This document shows positions 47,913 to 56,211 of a stretch of 64,000 nucleotides of DNA, piece after piece. Every line of letters begins with the position of its first letter. The first letter of the stretch is position 1. A program made the position numbers and the translations under genes. The notes under the pieces are model-generated. The model saw only the letters and a list, made by a program, of their open reading frames with translations, made no database searches and had not been told where the DNA came from. The DNA comes from Hyphomicrobiales bacterium (GTDB taxonomy: Bacteria; Pseudomonadota; Alphaproteobacteria; Parvibaculales; Parvibaculaceae): positions 372,001 to 436,000 of the forward strand of contig WGND01000003.1 of NCBI GenBank assembly GCA_016124805.1, given 5' to 3'.

Positions 47913-48656
47913 TCAGGCCTTTGGCGTCAGCCTCTTTGCGTAAAGCTCAAATGTCGCGACCCAGGTTTTTTCAGCCTGCGTTTCCACATAGCTGGCGCGC
48001 GAGGGGAAGCAGAAGCCATGTTCCGTACCCGGACAGATATCCAGCCGATAGGTGACGCCGTTGTCATCGAGCGCCGATTTGAGCGTCGGGATCACCTCAT
48101 CGGGGACGAATTTGTCCGTCTCGGCAAAACCGAAATAGAGCGCGCCCTTGATCTTCGGCGCCAGCAGATGCGGTGAGTCAGCTTTGTCAGTGACAATGCC
48201 CACGCCATAAAGTGAGGCCCCGGCGGCAAAATCATCGGGGAAGTGGCCCATGGCCGAAACAACATATTGGCCGCTCATGCAATAGCCGATGCAGCCGCGC
48301 GGGCCGGGCAGGGCGGCGGGGCTTGTCTTGAGAAAGGCGAGCATGGCGCCCGTATCTTCCATGACGAGGGCATTGTTGAGCGAGTTCATGGAAGCGGCCA
48401 TGCGCGTCAGCATCTCCTCGCCACAGGGCCATTCATAGCGTTCATGGCCGCGCCGGTAATACATGTCGGGCAGCAGCACATAATAACCTTCCGCTGCAAT
48501 GCGACGGGCAAAGTCATGGAGCTCTTCGCGAATGCCGATGGCATCCATGTAGATGATGACAGGCGGATAGGCGCCGTCGGCGGGACGGACCGTGAAGGTT
48601 TCCATCGCGCCGGCCGGTGTCGGGATCGTCACTGTCTCTTCAATCAAACCAGGCAC
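47913..48656 (-). CDS. Dienelactone hydrolase family protein
   Basis: 247 residues, alpha/beta hydrolase. Nucleophile Cys in GYCMSGQ near 124, Asp in AETDKFV, His in GTEHGF, the DLH triad. VLLPDMYYRRG near 60-70 is a family motif. It starts with GTG 48656; no better-placed ATG is in frame. It is not close to the other family member at 3895-4569 in sequence, so they are paralogues of separate roles. Substrate unknown. Confidence 0.85.
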   Translation of the reverse strand: MPGLIEETVTIPTPAGAMETFTVRPADGAYPPVIIYMDAIGIREELHDFARRIAAEGYYVLLPDMYYRRGHERYEWPCGEEMLTRMAASMNSLNNALVMEDTGAMLAFLKTSPAALPGPRGCIGYCMSGQYVVSAMGHFPDDFAAGASLYGVGIVTDKADSPHLLAPKIKGALYFGFAETDKFVPDEVIPTLKSALDDNGVTYRLDICPGTEHGFCFPSRASYVETQAEKTWVATFELYAKRLTPKA

Positions 48657-48680
48657 TCCAGACTGAAGATCATCAGGCGA

Positions 48681-49154
48681 TCAGATGAATTCGATTTTGA
48701 GGATCTCGTAGCTCTTGCCGCCGCCGGGGGTGTTGACCTCGACGCTGTCCTCGACAGATTTGCCAATGAGCGCGCGCGCGATGGGCGAAGTGACCGAGAC
48801 ACGACCCTTCTTCACATCGGCTTCGAGCTCGCCAACGATCTGATATTTGACTTCCTCGTCGGTGTCTTCGTCGGCGAGCGTCACGGTCGCGCCGAATTTC
48901 ACGGTCGAGCCCGACAGCTTGGATACGTCGATCACCTCGGCGCGTGAAATCTTGTCTTCCAGTTCCATAACACGGCTCTCATTGAGGCCCTGCTGTTCCT
49001 TGGCGGCATGATATTCAGCATTTTCAGACAGATCGCCATGCGCACGAGCTTCGGCAATCGCCTTGATGATGCGCGGCCGCTCGACGGACTTCAGAAACCT
49101 GATTTCCTCTTCCAGGGCCTTGTGGCCCGCGGAAGTCATGGGAACCCTCTCCAT
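48681..49154 (-). CDS. greA: Transcription elongation factor GreA
   Basis: Rescues backtracked RNA polymerase by stimulating transcript cleavage. N-terminal coiled coil (1-75) with the acidic tip residues in [16 protein letters not shown], then the C-terminal FKBP-like domain ([43 protein letters not shown]). 157 residues, exactly the usual size. The ATG at 49154 gives the standard [10 protein letters not shown] start; an ATG five codons later has the better ribosome-binding site (GAGAGGG). Confidence 0.95.
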   Translation of the reverse strand: MERVPMTSAGHKALEEEIRFLKSVERPRIIKAIAEARAHGDLSENAEYHAAKEQQGLNESRVMELEDKISRAEVIDVSKLSGSTVKFGATVTLADEDTDEEVKYQIVGELEADVKKGRVSVTSPIARALIGKSVEDSVEVNTPGGGKSYEILKIEFI

Positions 49155-49334
49155 TTTATTGCCGATCTTTCTCGTTTGTGCTGCCGCTGCGGGGGCAAGC
49201 GGCTCTATGCAAAGACTTTCCCGCCGGGCGTTTTTGACGCTGCCGGCGGGTTCAGACATCGATTGTGGGTGAGGGAGAGGGTCAAGGTCAATTCGGAAAT
49301 TGCCCCTTTTCCAATCCCGTCGAGGCTTTTTGGC

Positions 49335-52300
49335 CTATTCCGCCGCTTTTGGCGGCTGATTATAGGACTGGAGCGATTTCACATCGAGCTGGCCGGTGCG
49401 GACAGCCTCGATCCCTTCCACCGCGGCGCGCGATCCGGCAACCGTTGTGTAATAGGGCACCTTCATCATCAGCGTGGCGCGACGCAGCGACATGGAGTCG
49501 GTGAGCGCCTGCGCCCCTTCTGTTGTGTTGAAGACGAGCTGCACTTCGCCATTCTTGATGGCATCCACAATATGCGGGCGGCCTTCCAGCACCTTGTTGA
49601 TGGCGGTGACCTCGAGCCCCTCATCCTTGAGGTAGCGGGCGGTGCCGCCTGTGGCGATGAGGGTGAAGCCCATGCCGACGAGCTTTTTGGCGGCAGGCAG
49701 AATCTTCGGCTTGTCGGCGTCCTTCACCGAAATGAAGACGCCGCCTTTTGTTGGCACCTTGGCGCCGCCACCGAGCTGGCTCTTGGCAAAAGCAACGGCA
49801 AAGCTCTTGTCGAGCCCCATGACCTCGCCAGTCGAGCGCATCTCGGGCCCGAGAATCGTGTCCACGCCGGGGAAGCGGGCGAAGGGGAATACGGCTTCCT
49901 TCACCGCAACATGGTCGAGCGTCTTGTTGGAAAGATGGAAGCTCTCAAGTGTTTTGCCGCTCATGATCTTGGCGGCGATCTTGGCAATCGGTTCGCCGAT
50001 CACCTTGGCGACGAAGGGCACGGTGCGCGAGGCGCGCGGATTGACTTCCAGCACATAGATCGTGCCGTCCTGCACGGCATATTGCACATTCATCAGGCCG
50101 CCGACATTGAGCGCCAGCGCCATCTTGCGGGTCTGTTCTTCAATCTCGCGAATGGTTTCGGGCGGCAGTGAATAGGGCGGCAGCGAACAGGCGCTGTCAC
50201 CGGAATGGACGCCGGCTTCCTCAATATGTTCCATGATGCCGCAGACAAAGACATCCTTGCCGTCGCAAAGCGCATCCACATCGACTTCAATGGCGTCGCG
50301 CAGATATAGGTCGATGAGCACCGGGCTCTTGCCCGACACGACCACGGCTTCCTTGATGTAGCGCTGGAGATGGGCCGTATCGCGCACGATTTCCATGGCG
50401 CGTCCGCCCAGCACATAAGAGGGACGGATCACGACGGGATAGCCGATGCGTTCGGCAATGGCGACAGCTTCGGCATCGGTCCGCGCGATGCCGTTTGGCG
50501 GCTGGCGCAGGTCGAGGCGTTCGAGCAGCGCCTTGAAGCGGTCGCGGTCTTCGGCAAGGTCGATCATGTCGGGCGAGGTGCCGAGGATCGGAATGCCGGC
50601 CTTTTCCAGATCATTGGCGAGCTTGAGCGGCGTCTGCCCGCCAAACTGCACGATGACACCGGCCAGTGTGCCTTTGGACTGTTCCAGATCGATCAGTTCC
50701 AGCACGTCTTCGGCTGTCAGCGGTTCGAAATAGAGGCGGTCGGAAGTGTCATAGTCGGTTGAAACCGTTTCCGGGTTGCAATTGACCATGATGCTTTCAA
50801 TGCCGATCTCGTCGAGCGCGAAGGCCGCATGGCAGCAGCAATAGTCAAACTCGATGCCCTGACCGATGCGGTTGGGCCCGCCACCCAGAATGATGGCCTT
50901 CTTGCGGTCACTGGGGTCGGATTCGCAATCGGCCTTGCCGTCGAAATCGGCTTCATAGGTCGAATACATATAGGGGGTGAGGCTGGCAAATTCCGCCGCG
51001 CAGGTATCGATGCGCTTATAGACCGGGCGCACACCGAGCGCGCGGCGATCCGCGCGGACCTTGTCTTCGTCCTCGCCGGCGAGTTCTGCCAGCCGGGCAT
51101 CGGAGAAGCCCATGGATTTCAGGCGGCGCATGGCGCCTTTCTCCGTAGGCAGACCTTTTTCGCGGACCATGGCTTCGGCATCGACAATGCCCTGAAGCTG
51201 CTCCAGCACCCACGGATCATAGGCGCAGGCCGCCTGAATCTGGTCATGCGGCATGCCTTCGCGCAGGGCCTGGCCGATCACCAGCAGGCGATCAGGTGTT
51301 GGGCGGCCGAGGGCGGCGCGGATGGCGTTTTTGTCATCACCTTCGCCCATGCCGGGCACGGTGATTTCATTGAGGCCGGTCAGCCCCGTTTCCATGGAAC
51401 GCAGCGCCTTCTGCAGGCTTTCCTGGAAGGTGCGGCCTATGGCCATGGCTTCGCCGACCGATTTCATGGCCGTGCCAAGCAGCGGTTCGGAGCCGGGGAA
51501 TTTCTCAAAGGCAAAGCGCGGGATCTTCGTCACGACGTAATCGATGGTCGGCTCGAAGCTTGCAGGCGTCACCTTGGTGATGTCGTTCTGCAATTCGTCC
51601 AGCGTGTAGCCGACAGCCAGACGCGCGGCGACCTTGGCGATGGGGAAGCCCGTGGCCTTGGAAGCCAGTGCCGAGGAGCGAGAGACGCGCGGGTTCATTT
51701 CGATGACGACGAGGCGGCCATCTTTCGGGTTGACCGCGAACTGCACATTGGAGCCGCCGGTTTCAACGCCGATTTCGCGCAGCACCGCAATCGAGGCGTT
51801 GCGCATCATCTGATATTCTTTGTCGGTGAGCGTGAGGGCAGGGGCAACAGTGATCGAGTCGCCGGTATGCACGCCCATCGGGTCGATATTTTCAATCGAG
51901 CAGATGATGATGCAGTTATCCGCCTTGTCGCGGACAACCTCCATCTCATATTCCTTCCAGCCGAGAACTGACTCTTCGATCAGCACTTCGGTGGTGGGCG
52001 AAGCGTCGAGACCGCGTTCCACGATCTCGGCAAATTCCTGCTTGTTATAGGCAATGCCGCCGCCCGTGCCGCCCATGGTGAAGGAGGGGCGGATGATGGC
52101 GGGCAGGCCGACCATTTCGAGGCCGTTCATGGCCTCTTCCATATTGTGGGCGGCAAGCGAGCGCGGGCTTTCCAGACCGATCTTGTCCATCGCGTCGCGG
52201 AAGAGCTGGCGGTCTTCGGCCTTCTCGATGGCGTCGCGATTGGCGCCGATCATTTCGACGTTGAATTTCTTGAGCACGCCCATGTCGTCGAGCGCGAGCG

Positions 52301-52595
52301 CTGTGTTCAGCGCTGTCTGGCCGCCCATGGTGGGGAGCAGCGCGTCGGGGCGCTCCTTCTCGATGATCTTGGCAACGATATCCGGCGTGATCGGCTCGAT
52401 GTAAGTCGCGTCCGCCAGATCGGGGTCCGTCATGATCGTGGCGGGGTTTGAATTCACCAGGATGATGCGATAGCCCTCGGCCTTCAGCGCCTTGCAGGCT
52501 TGCGTGCCGGAGTAATCGAACTCGCAGGCCTGCCCGATGATGATGGGGCCGGCGCCGATGATGAGGATACTTTTGATGTCTGTACGTTTGGGCAT
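49335..52595 (-). CDS. carB: Carbamoyl-phosphate synthase large subunit
   Basis: Makes carbamoyl phosphate from bicarbonate, ATP and ammonia delivered by CarA, feeding pyrimidine and arginine synthesis. Two ATP-grasp halves are present ([17 protein letters not shown]...; [17 protein letters not shown]...), plus the allosteric domain near the C-terminus ([33 protein letters not shown]). 1086 residues, full length. It is separated from carA by 1.4 kb that holds a DUF559 gene and an AT-rich unknown gene. Confidence 0.97.
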   Translation of the reverse strand: MPKRTDIKSILIIGAGPIIIGQACEFDYSGTQACKALKAEGYRIILVNSNPATIMTDPDLADATYIEPITPDIVAKIIEKERPDALLPTMGGQTALNTALALDDMGVLKKFNVEMIGANRDAIEKAEDRQLFRDAMDKIGLESPRSLAAHNMEEAMNGLEMVGLPAIIRPSFTMGGTGGGIAYNKQEFAEIVERGLDASPTTEVLIEESVLGWKEYEMEVVRDKADNCIIICSIENIDPMGVHTGDSITVAPALTLTDKEYQMMRNASIAVLREIGVETGGSNVQFAVNPKDGRLVVIEMNPRVSRSSALASKATGFPIAKVAARLAVGYTLDELQNDITKVTPASFEPTIDYVVTKIPRFAFEKFPGSEPLLGTAMKSVGEAMAIGRTFQESLQKALRSMETGLTGLNEITVPGMGEGDDKNAIRAALGRPTPDRLLVIGQALREGMPHDQIQAACAYDPWVLEQLQGIVDAEAMVREKGLPTEKGAMRRLKSMGFSDARLAELAGEDEDKVRADRRALGVRPVYKRIDTCAAEFASLTPYMYSTYEADFDGKADCESDPSDRKKAIILGGGPNRIGQGIEFDYCCCHAAFALDEIGIESIMVNCNPETVSTDYDTSDRLYFEPLTAEDVLELIDLEQSKGTLAGVIVQFGGQTPLKLANDLEKAGIPILGTSPDMIDLAEDRDRFKALLERLDLRQPPNGIARTDAEAVAIAERIGYPVVIRPSYVLGGRAMEIVRDTAHLQRYIKEAVVVSGKSPVLIDLYLRDAIEVDVDALCDGKDVFVCGIMEHIEEAGVHSGDSACSLPPYSLPPETIREIEEQTRKMALALNVGGLMNVQYAVQDGTIYVLEVNPRASRTVPFVAKVIGEPIAKIAAKIMSGKTLESFHLSNKTLDHVAVKEAVFPFARFPGVDTILGPEMRSTGEVMGLDKSFAVAFAKSQLGGGAKVPTKGGVFISVKDADKPKILPAAKKLVGMGFTLIATGGTARYLKDEGLEVTAINKVLEGRPHIVDAIKNGEVQLVFNTTEGAQALTDSMSLRRATLMMKVPYYTTVAGSRAAVEGIEAVRTGQLDVKSLQSYNQPPKAAE

Positions 52596-52598
52596 GGG

Positions 52599-53330
52599 TC
52601 AGCCGCCTAACAATTTCTTTTTTTGCCATGCAGCGAAAAGCTCGCGCGCCGTAGTTACGATTAGGCCGACGGCACTCGGACCAAATCGCCTCGCTGCTTG
52701 GCTCAGAGGTTCCAAAATCCAAGTTCTCGTCTTCAGAATAATGATTGCCCTTTCACTGCGAAGCCAATCGACGGCCAGGCCTAAATTCTGGACTACATAG
52801 TCACGCTCTTCAGGGAAATTCTCGGAATACCCATTGTCCTGTCGGATAGCTATCAAAGCCTCTTCAATCCTCTCGATTGTCTCGGCGGTTTCAGGATCAG
52901 CTCTATCGACTGGTAAGGGTTGCCAAACATCGGCTTTATCATCATCTATTTTTTTCTCTGAATCATCAGAGTCGCCATCAAGAATTGCGTAACCAAGAGA
53001 TTTCCCTACATGATCATAGTATTGGTCGGTCCATTCATTATCGTAGTCCACCCCGGAGCTTGTTAGTGCGTATTCCGTCAAATTCAGAAACCGATGATTG
53101 ACCTGATACAGCAAGGGGGCGGCGATAGAGTGTCCATTGCTTTCTATCAAGCCTTTCCCTTTTAAATTATTTATCGCAAGTGCAATTGCGTTGTGCGGGA
53201 ACTTTTGCTTCGCCTCTATGTCGCCCAGACCCATAAATCTATAATTTCGAGCGGTGAACTGATCATGTAAAACATACAAAATTGAATCTTGGACTGTTTG
53301 CCAATCGAACTTAATACGACGCTTTGCCAT
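52599..53330 (-). CDS. Unknown AT-rich gene inserted between carA and carB
   Basis: 243 residues, visibly AT-richer than its neighbours, which suggests transfer. Residues 12-65 look like a winged helix-turn-helix (VQDSILYVLHDQFTARNYRF, NAIALAINNLKGKGLIESNG). An acidic linker (DGDSDDSEKKIDDDK) precedes a helical C-terminal part with ERDYVVQNLGLAVDWL and IIILKTRTWILEPLSQAARRFG. Its ATG overlaps the stop of a second, truncated copy of the carA end (TGATG), and it stops 3 bp before carB. It might be a regulator; no family was recognised. Confidence 0.7.
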   Translation of the reverse strand: MAKRRIKFDWQTVQDSILYVLHDQFTARNYRFMGLGDIEAKQKFPHNAIALAINNLKGKGLIESNGHSIAAPLLYQVNHRFLNLTEYALTSSGVDYDNEWTDQYYDHVGKSLGYAILDGDSDDSEKKIDDDKADVWQPLPVDRADPETAETIERIEEALIAIRQDNGYSENFPEERDYVVQNLGLAVDWLRSERAIIILKTRTWILEPLSQAARRFGPSAVGLIVTTARELFAAWQKKKLLGG

Positions 53331-53387
53331 CAGCGTTTCACCTCCTCAATCAGCTTCACGAAGCGGGTGTAGGGATCATGTGAGGCT
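53330..53387 (-). pseudogene. Second copy of the carA 3' end
   Basis: Read on the minus strand it encodes SHDPYTRFVKLIEEVKR and a stop, matching the CarA C-terminus SHYLFDRFVKLIEEAKG. Twenty-six bases (53341-53366) are identical to 54015-54040 in carA. It is a displaced or duplicated end of carA, as produced by an insertion at the 3' end of a gene. Confidence 0.7.
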
Positions 53388-53406
53388 AGTGTCAGGTGCG
53401 AGGCTG

Positions 53407-53470
53407 CGCCCCTCACCCTCCCACTGTCTGACGACAGCGGGTCCCTCCCTCTCCCCAAAGGGTAGAGGGG
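53407..53470 (-). repeat. Family B palindromic repeat next to the DUF559 unit
   Basis: CCCCTCACCCTCC, then hairpin CTGTC-TGAC-GACAG, then CCTCTCCCCAAAGGG. The copy at 53911-53973, at the other side of the DUF559 gene, is almost identical over its whole length. Confidence 0.75.
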
Positions 53471-53535
53471 TGCTATTGCCGCGAGCGGTTCAGTCCGGGT
53501 GCTGAAAATGTTATGATGAAGGTTGAGCAATTTAG

Positions 53536-53973
53536 CCCTCTCCCCTCGGGGGAGAGGGTTGGGTGAGGGGGGCCGCATTTGAAGCGTTTGAATGTTTCGC
53601 GTGCAAGGCATCCGCGCCGCCATCAGACCGAAGCGGAAACGCGCCTGTGGCTGCGCCTGCGCAATCGCGGGCTGCAGGGTTTCAAGTTTCGCCGACAGGT
53701 CCCTGTCGGCCCTTACATCGCGGATTTTCTTTGTGCCGACTGTCTGCTTATTGTTGAGGCCGATGGCGGGCAGCATGCGGACAGCGCGAAGGACGCGGTG
53801 CGCACTGCGTTTCTTGAAAGTCAGGGCTACAGAGTCCTGCGCTTCTGGAACAACGACATTCTCAGCAACACGGATGGCGTGCTCGAAGCAATCAGGCTGG
53901 CGCTTGAAGCGCCCCCTCACCCTCCTACTGTCTGACGACAGCGGGTCCCTCCCTCTCCCCAAAGGGGCGAGGG
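53536..53973 (+). mobile_element. DUF559 endonuclease gene framed by inverted repeats
   Basis: GGGTGAGGGGG (53561-53571) stands 7 bp before the DUF559 start, and its inverted copy CCCCCTCACCC (53912-53922) forms the last codons of the gene. Larger family B hairpins lie outside on both sides (53536-53572 and 53911-53973). No transposase is present. It resembles a small non-autonomous or endonuclease-driven unit; mobility is inferred from the repeat frame and the duplicated carA end. Confidence 0.5.
53579..53935 (+). CDS. DUF559 domain protein (Vsr-like endonuclease fold)
   Basis: 118 residues. RHQTEAETRLWLRLRNRGLQGFKFRRQVPVGPYIADF then LIVEADGGQH is the DUF559 core; D49, E60, D62 and H66 suit a PD-(D/E)XK-type nuclease related to very-short-patch repair endonuclease. 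The start is TTG 53579; no ATG lies in frame near it. The final PPHPPTV and the stop codon are encoded by the flanking palindromic repeat. It runs opposite to carA and carB. Function of this widespread family is unproven. Confidence 0.8.
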   Translation: MKRLNVSRARHPRRHQTEAETRLWLRLRNRGLQGFKFRRQVPVGPYIADFLCADCLLIVEADGGQHADSAKDAVRTAFLESQGYRVLRFWNNDILSNTDGVLEAIRLALEAPPHPPTV

Positions 53974-54003
53974 TAAAAGGTGCGGAGCTGGCGGCGCGAT
54001 GGC

Positions 54004-55167
54004 TCAACCCTTCGCCTCCTCAATCAGCTTCACGAAGCGGTCGAAGAGGTAATGCGAGTCCTGCGGGCCCGGTGAGGCTTCGGGGTGGTACTGCACCGAG
54101 AAGACCGGTTTGCCGGTGAGGCGGAGGCCGGCATTGGTGCCGTCGAAAAGCGAGACATGGGTTTCTTCCACGCTGTCGGGCAGGCTGTTGCGCGACACGG
54201 TGAAGCCGTGGTTCATCGAGGTGATCTCGACCTTGTTGGTCGTGTAGTCCTTCACGGGATGATTGGCGCCGTGATGGCCCTGATGCATTTTTTCCGTGGT
54301 CGCGCCGAGCGCGATGGCGAGCATCTGATGGCCAAGGCAAATGCCGAAGACGGGTTTGCCGCTGGCGACGAGCTTTCTGATTTCCGGCACGGCGTAAACG
54401 CCCGTCGCAGCCGGGTCGCCGGGGCCATTGGACAGGAAAATGCCATCCGGGTTCATCGCCAGAATGTCTTCCGCTTTTGTGGTGGCGGGCACGATGGTGA
54501 CCTTGCAGCCGGTCGAAGCAAGGCAGCGCAGGATGTTGCGCTTCACGCCATAATCGACGGCGACCACATGATGACGGGGGCTCGTCTGGTGGCCATAGCC
54601 TTCGTTCCAGACCCAGCGGGTTTCATCCCATGTATATGTCTGGCCGCAGGTGACTTCTTTGGCGAGGTCGAGCCCTTCCAGACCGCCCCAGGCTTTCGCC
54701 TTTTCCACCAGCGCGGGAATGTCGAATTCGCCTGACGGGTTATGCGCGATGATGCCGTCGGGCATGCCGTGCTCGCGGATGCGGCGGGTGAGCGCGCGGG
54801 TGTCGAGCCCCGAGAGGCCGATAATGTTGCGTGCTTTCAGCCAGGCATCGAGATGCTGGGCGGCGCGGTAATTGGAGGGATGGGTAATGTCGGCCTTGAT
54901 GACCATCCCGCGCACGCCGGAGCTGGCGGCGAGATTGGAGGTTTCGATGTCCTCGTTATTCGTGCCGACATTGCCGATATGGGGAAAGGTGAAAGTGATG
55001 ATCTGACCGACATAGGAGGGGTCGGTGAGGATTTCCTGATAGCCGGTGATCGAGGTGTTGAAGCATACCTCGCCGACAGCTTCGCCCGTGGCGCCGATGC
55101 CGCGTCCGCGGAGCACGGTGCCATCTTTCAGAACGAGAAGGGCGGTTGGTTTTTCGCTGTCAGTCAT
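54004..55167 (-). CDS. carA: Carbamoyl-phosphate synthase small subunit (glutaminase)
   Basis: Hydrolyses glutamine and channels ammonia to CarB. Class I glutamine amidotransferase triad: C277 in FGICLGHQ, H361 and E363 in YHPEASPGP. The N-terminal CPSase domain carries DGTVLRGRGIGA and CFNTSITGYQEILTDPSY. 387 residues, complete. ATG 55167 chosen; the 34-codon leader ORF ends inside its first codons. Its 3' end occurs again at 53330-53387. Confidence 0.96.
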   Translation of the reverse strand: MTDSEKPTALLVLKDGTVLRGRGIGATGEAVGEVCFNTSITGYQEILTDPSYVGQIITFTFPHIGNVGTNNEDIETSNLAASSGVRGMVIKADITHPSNYRAAQHLDAWLKARNIIGLSGLDTRALTRRIREHGMPDGIIAHNPSGEFDIPALVEKAKAWGGLEGLDLAKEVTCGQTYTWDETRWVWNEGYGHQTSPRHHVVAVDYGVKRNILRCLASTGCKVTIVPATTKAEDILAMNPDGIFLSNGPGDPAATGVYAVPEIRKLVASGKPVFGICLGHQMLAIALGATTEKMHQGHHGANHPVKDYTTNKVEITSMNHGFTVSRNSLPDSVEETHVSLFDGTNAGLRLTGKPVFSVQYHPEASPGPQDSHYLFDRFVKLIEEAKG

Positions 55168-55264
55168 GGCTCTTCTCATAATTACGGGCGTGCCGATTCC
55201 TCCCCGGAACAACTGGCGGCTTGGCGCGCGTTTGTTCCGTGGCGGCTTGCGTCGACACTCTCAT
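55160..55264 (-). CDS. Leader ORF overlapping the carA start
   Basis: 34 codons beginning MRVSTQAATEQTRAKPPVV and ending NYEKSHD. AGGAG lies seven bases ahead of its ATG (55264), better than the site of carA itself, and its TGA overlaps the carA start by eight bases. It could be a regulatory leader peptide with translation coupled to carA. Six Arg codons occur in it, which may or may not matter, since carA feeds arginine synthesis. Not recognised as a known family. Confidence 0.45.
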   Translation of the reverse strand: MRVSTQAATEQTRAKPPVVPGRNRHARNYEKSHD

Positions 55265-55287
55265 CTCGGATCTCCTGGGGAGGAAGG

Positions 55288-55319
55288 GTCTGTCGGGGCA
55301 CGGTGCCCACGCGACAGAC
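55288..55319 (-). other. Hairpin in the carA leader
   Basis: Outer arms GTCTGTCG (55288-55295) and CGACAGAC (55312-55319), with a nested GGGCAC/GTGCCC pairing. It lies between the promoter and the leader ORF. No U-run follows, so it is not itself a terminator. Confidence 0.5.
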
Positions 55320-55343
55320 TCAAGGTCCCTTTGAATTTCGCGG

Positions 55344-55372
55344 AGACTAAGGGAAAGCCTAATTTGCGTCAA
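55344..55372 (-). promoter_or_regulatory. Candidate carA promoter
   Basis: On the minus strand TTGACG (55372-55367), a 17-bp spacer and TAGTCT (55349-55344). Transcription would start near 55337, ahead of the hairpin and the leader ORF. The 369-bp gap between carA and the YqeY gene holds this, the hairpin and the leader ORF; nothing else was seen in it. Confidence 0.45.
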
Positions 55373-55536
55373 GCCAAGCGCGATTCAAATTTTATCTTCG
55401 TTTTCAATGGCTTAGGAATATGTCGCCGCAGCTTGTGACAATTGCAGTGTGGCTGCTTCTGGTTTAGCTTGTGCCCCTTCTGAGGTCCCGCCCTGCGCAT
55501 GACGCTGTGCGGTGCCTGAAATTTCTGGAGGTGGCC

Positions 55537-56001
55537 ATGGCCCAATCCCTAAGGGTCGAGATCGGCGAGGCGTTGAAAGAAGCGCTTAAAAGCCAGAACA
55601 AGAACCGTCTTTCCACGCTGCGCCTCATACAGGCGGCCATCAAGGATCGCGACATTGCCGCGCGGACCGAAGGCCCTGACAGCGGCGTCAGCGATGACGC
55701 CATCCTCGAAGTGCTCTCCAAGATGATCAAGCAGCGCCGCGATTCGGTGACGCTTTACGAGCAGGGCGGGCGCATGGAGCTTGCCGAGAAGGAAAATGAG
55801 GAAATCGCCGTTATTGAAGGCTTCATGCCCAAGCAGATGAGCGATGACGAGATCAGGGCGGTTGTTGATGCCGTGATCGGCGAGCTGGGCGCGACCGGCC
55901 TCAAAGACATGGGCAAGGTGATGGCGGAACTGAAAAAGCGCCATGCCGGTGAAATGGATTTTGCCAAGGCCGGTGGCGCGGTGAAGGCCAAGCTGGCTTA
56001 G
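55537..56001 (+). CDS. GatB/YqeY domain protein
   Basis: 154 residues, all-helical, similar to the C-terminal tRNA-binding YqeY domain of GatB. SLRVEIGEALKEALKSQNKNRLSTLRLIQAAIKDRDI, then EEIAVIEGFMPKQMSDDEIRAVVDAVIGELGA and DMGKVMAELKKRHAGEMDFAKAG are family motifs. Probably binds tRNA; cellular role unclear. ATG 55537 preceded by TGGAGG. It sits between carA (divergent) and dnaG, a conserved alphaproteobacterial order. Confidence 0.92.
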   Translation: MAQSLRVEIGEALKEALKSQNKNRLSTLRLIQAAIKDRDIAARTEGPDSGVSDDAILEVLSKMIKQRRDSVTLYEQGGRMELAEKENEEIAVIEGFMPKQMSDDEIRAVVDAVIGELGATGLKDMGKVMAELKKRHAGEMDFAKAGGAVKAKLA

Positions 56002-56024
56002 GGGTTTCCGGCGACTTCAACGCC

Positions 56025-56104
56025 GTCATGACCCGGTGTAGCCGGGCCATCCACCTCTCCGGGATGTTAAAGTCGTGGATGCGCCGACCAAGTCGGCGCA
56101 TGAC
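56025..56104 (+). repeat. Dispersed palindromic repeat, family A
   Basis: GTCATGACCCGG...CCGGGCCATCCA, a spacer containing AAGTCGTGGAT, then GCGCCGACC...AGTCGGCGC-ATGAC. It lies in the 210-bp gap between the YqeY gene and dnaG. Confidence 0.75.
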
Positions 56105-56211
56105 GATGATTTTGTGCCATATTCTCAGCTTGCCCAATCTCCGGTTGCTCTCGCCTTGGGCGGCGTGAAGTGCGACAATAATCTTTCAACCGCAATTAGT
56201 GGCCGATACAA

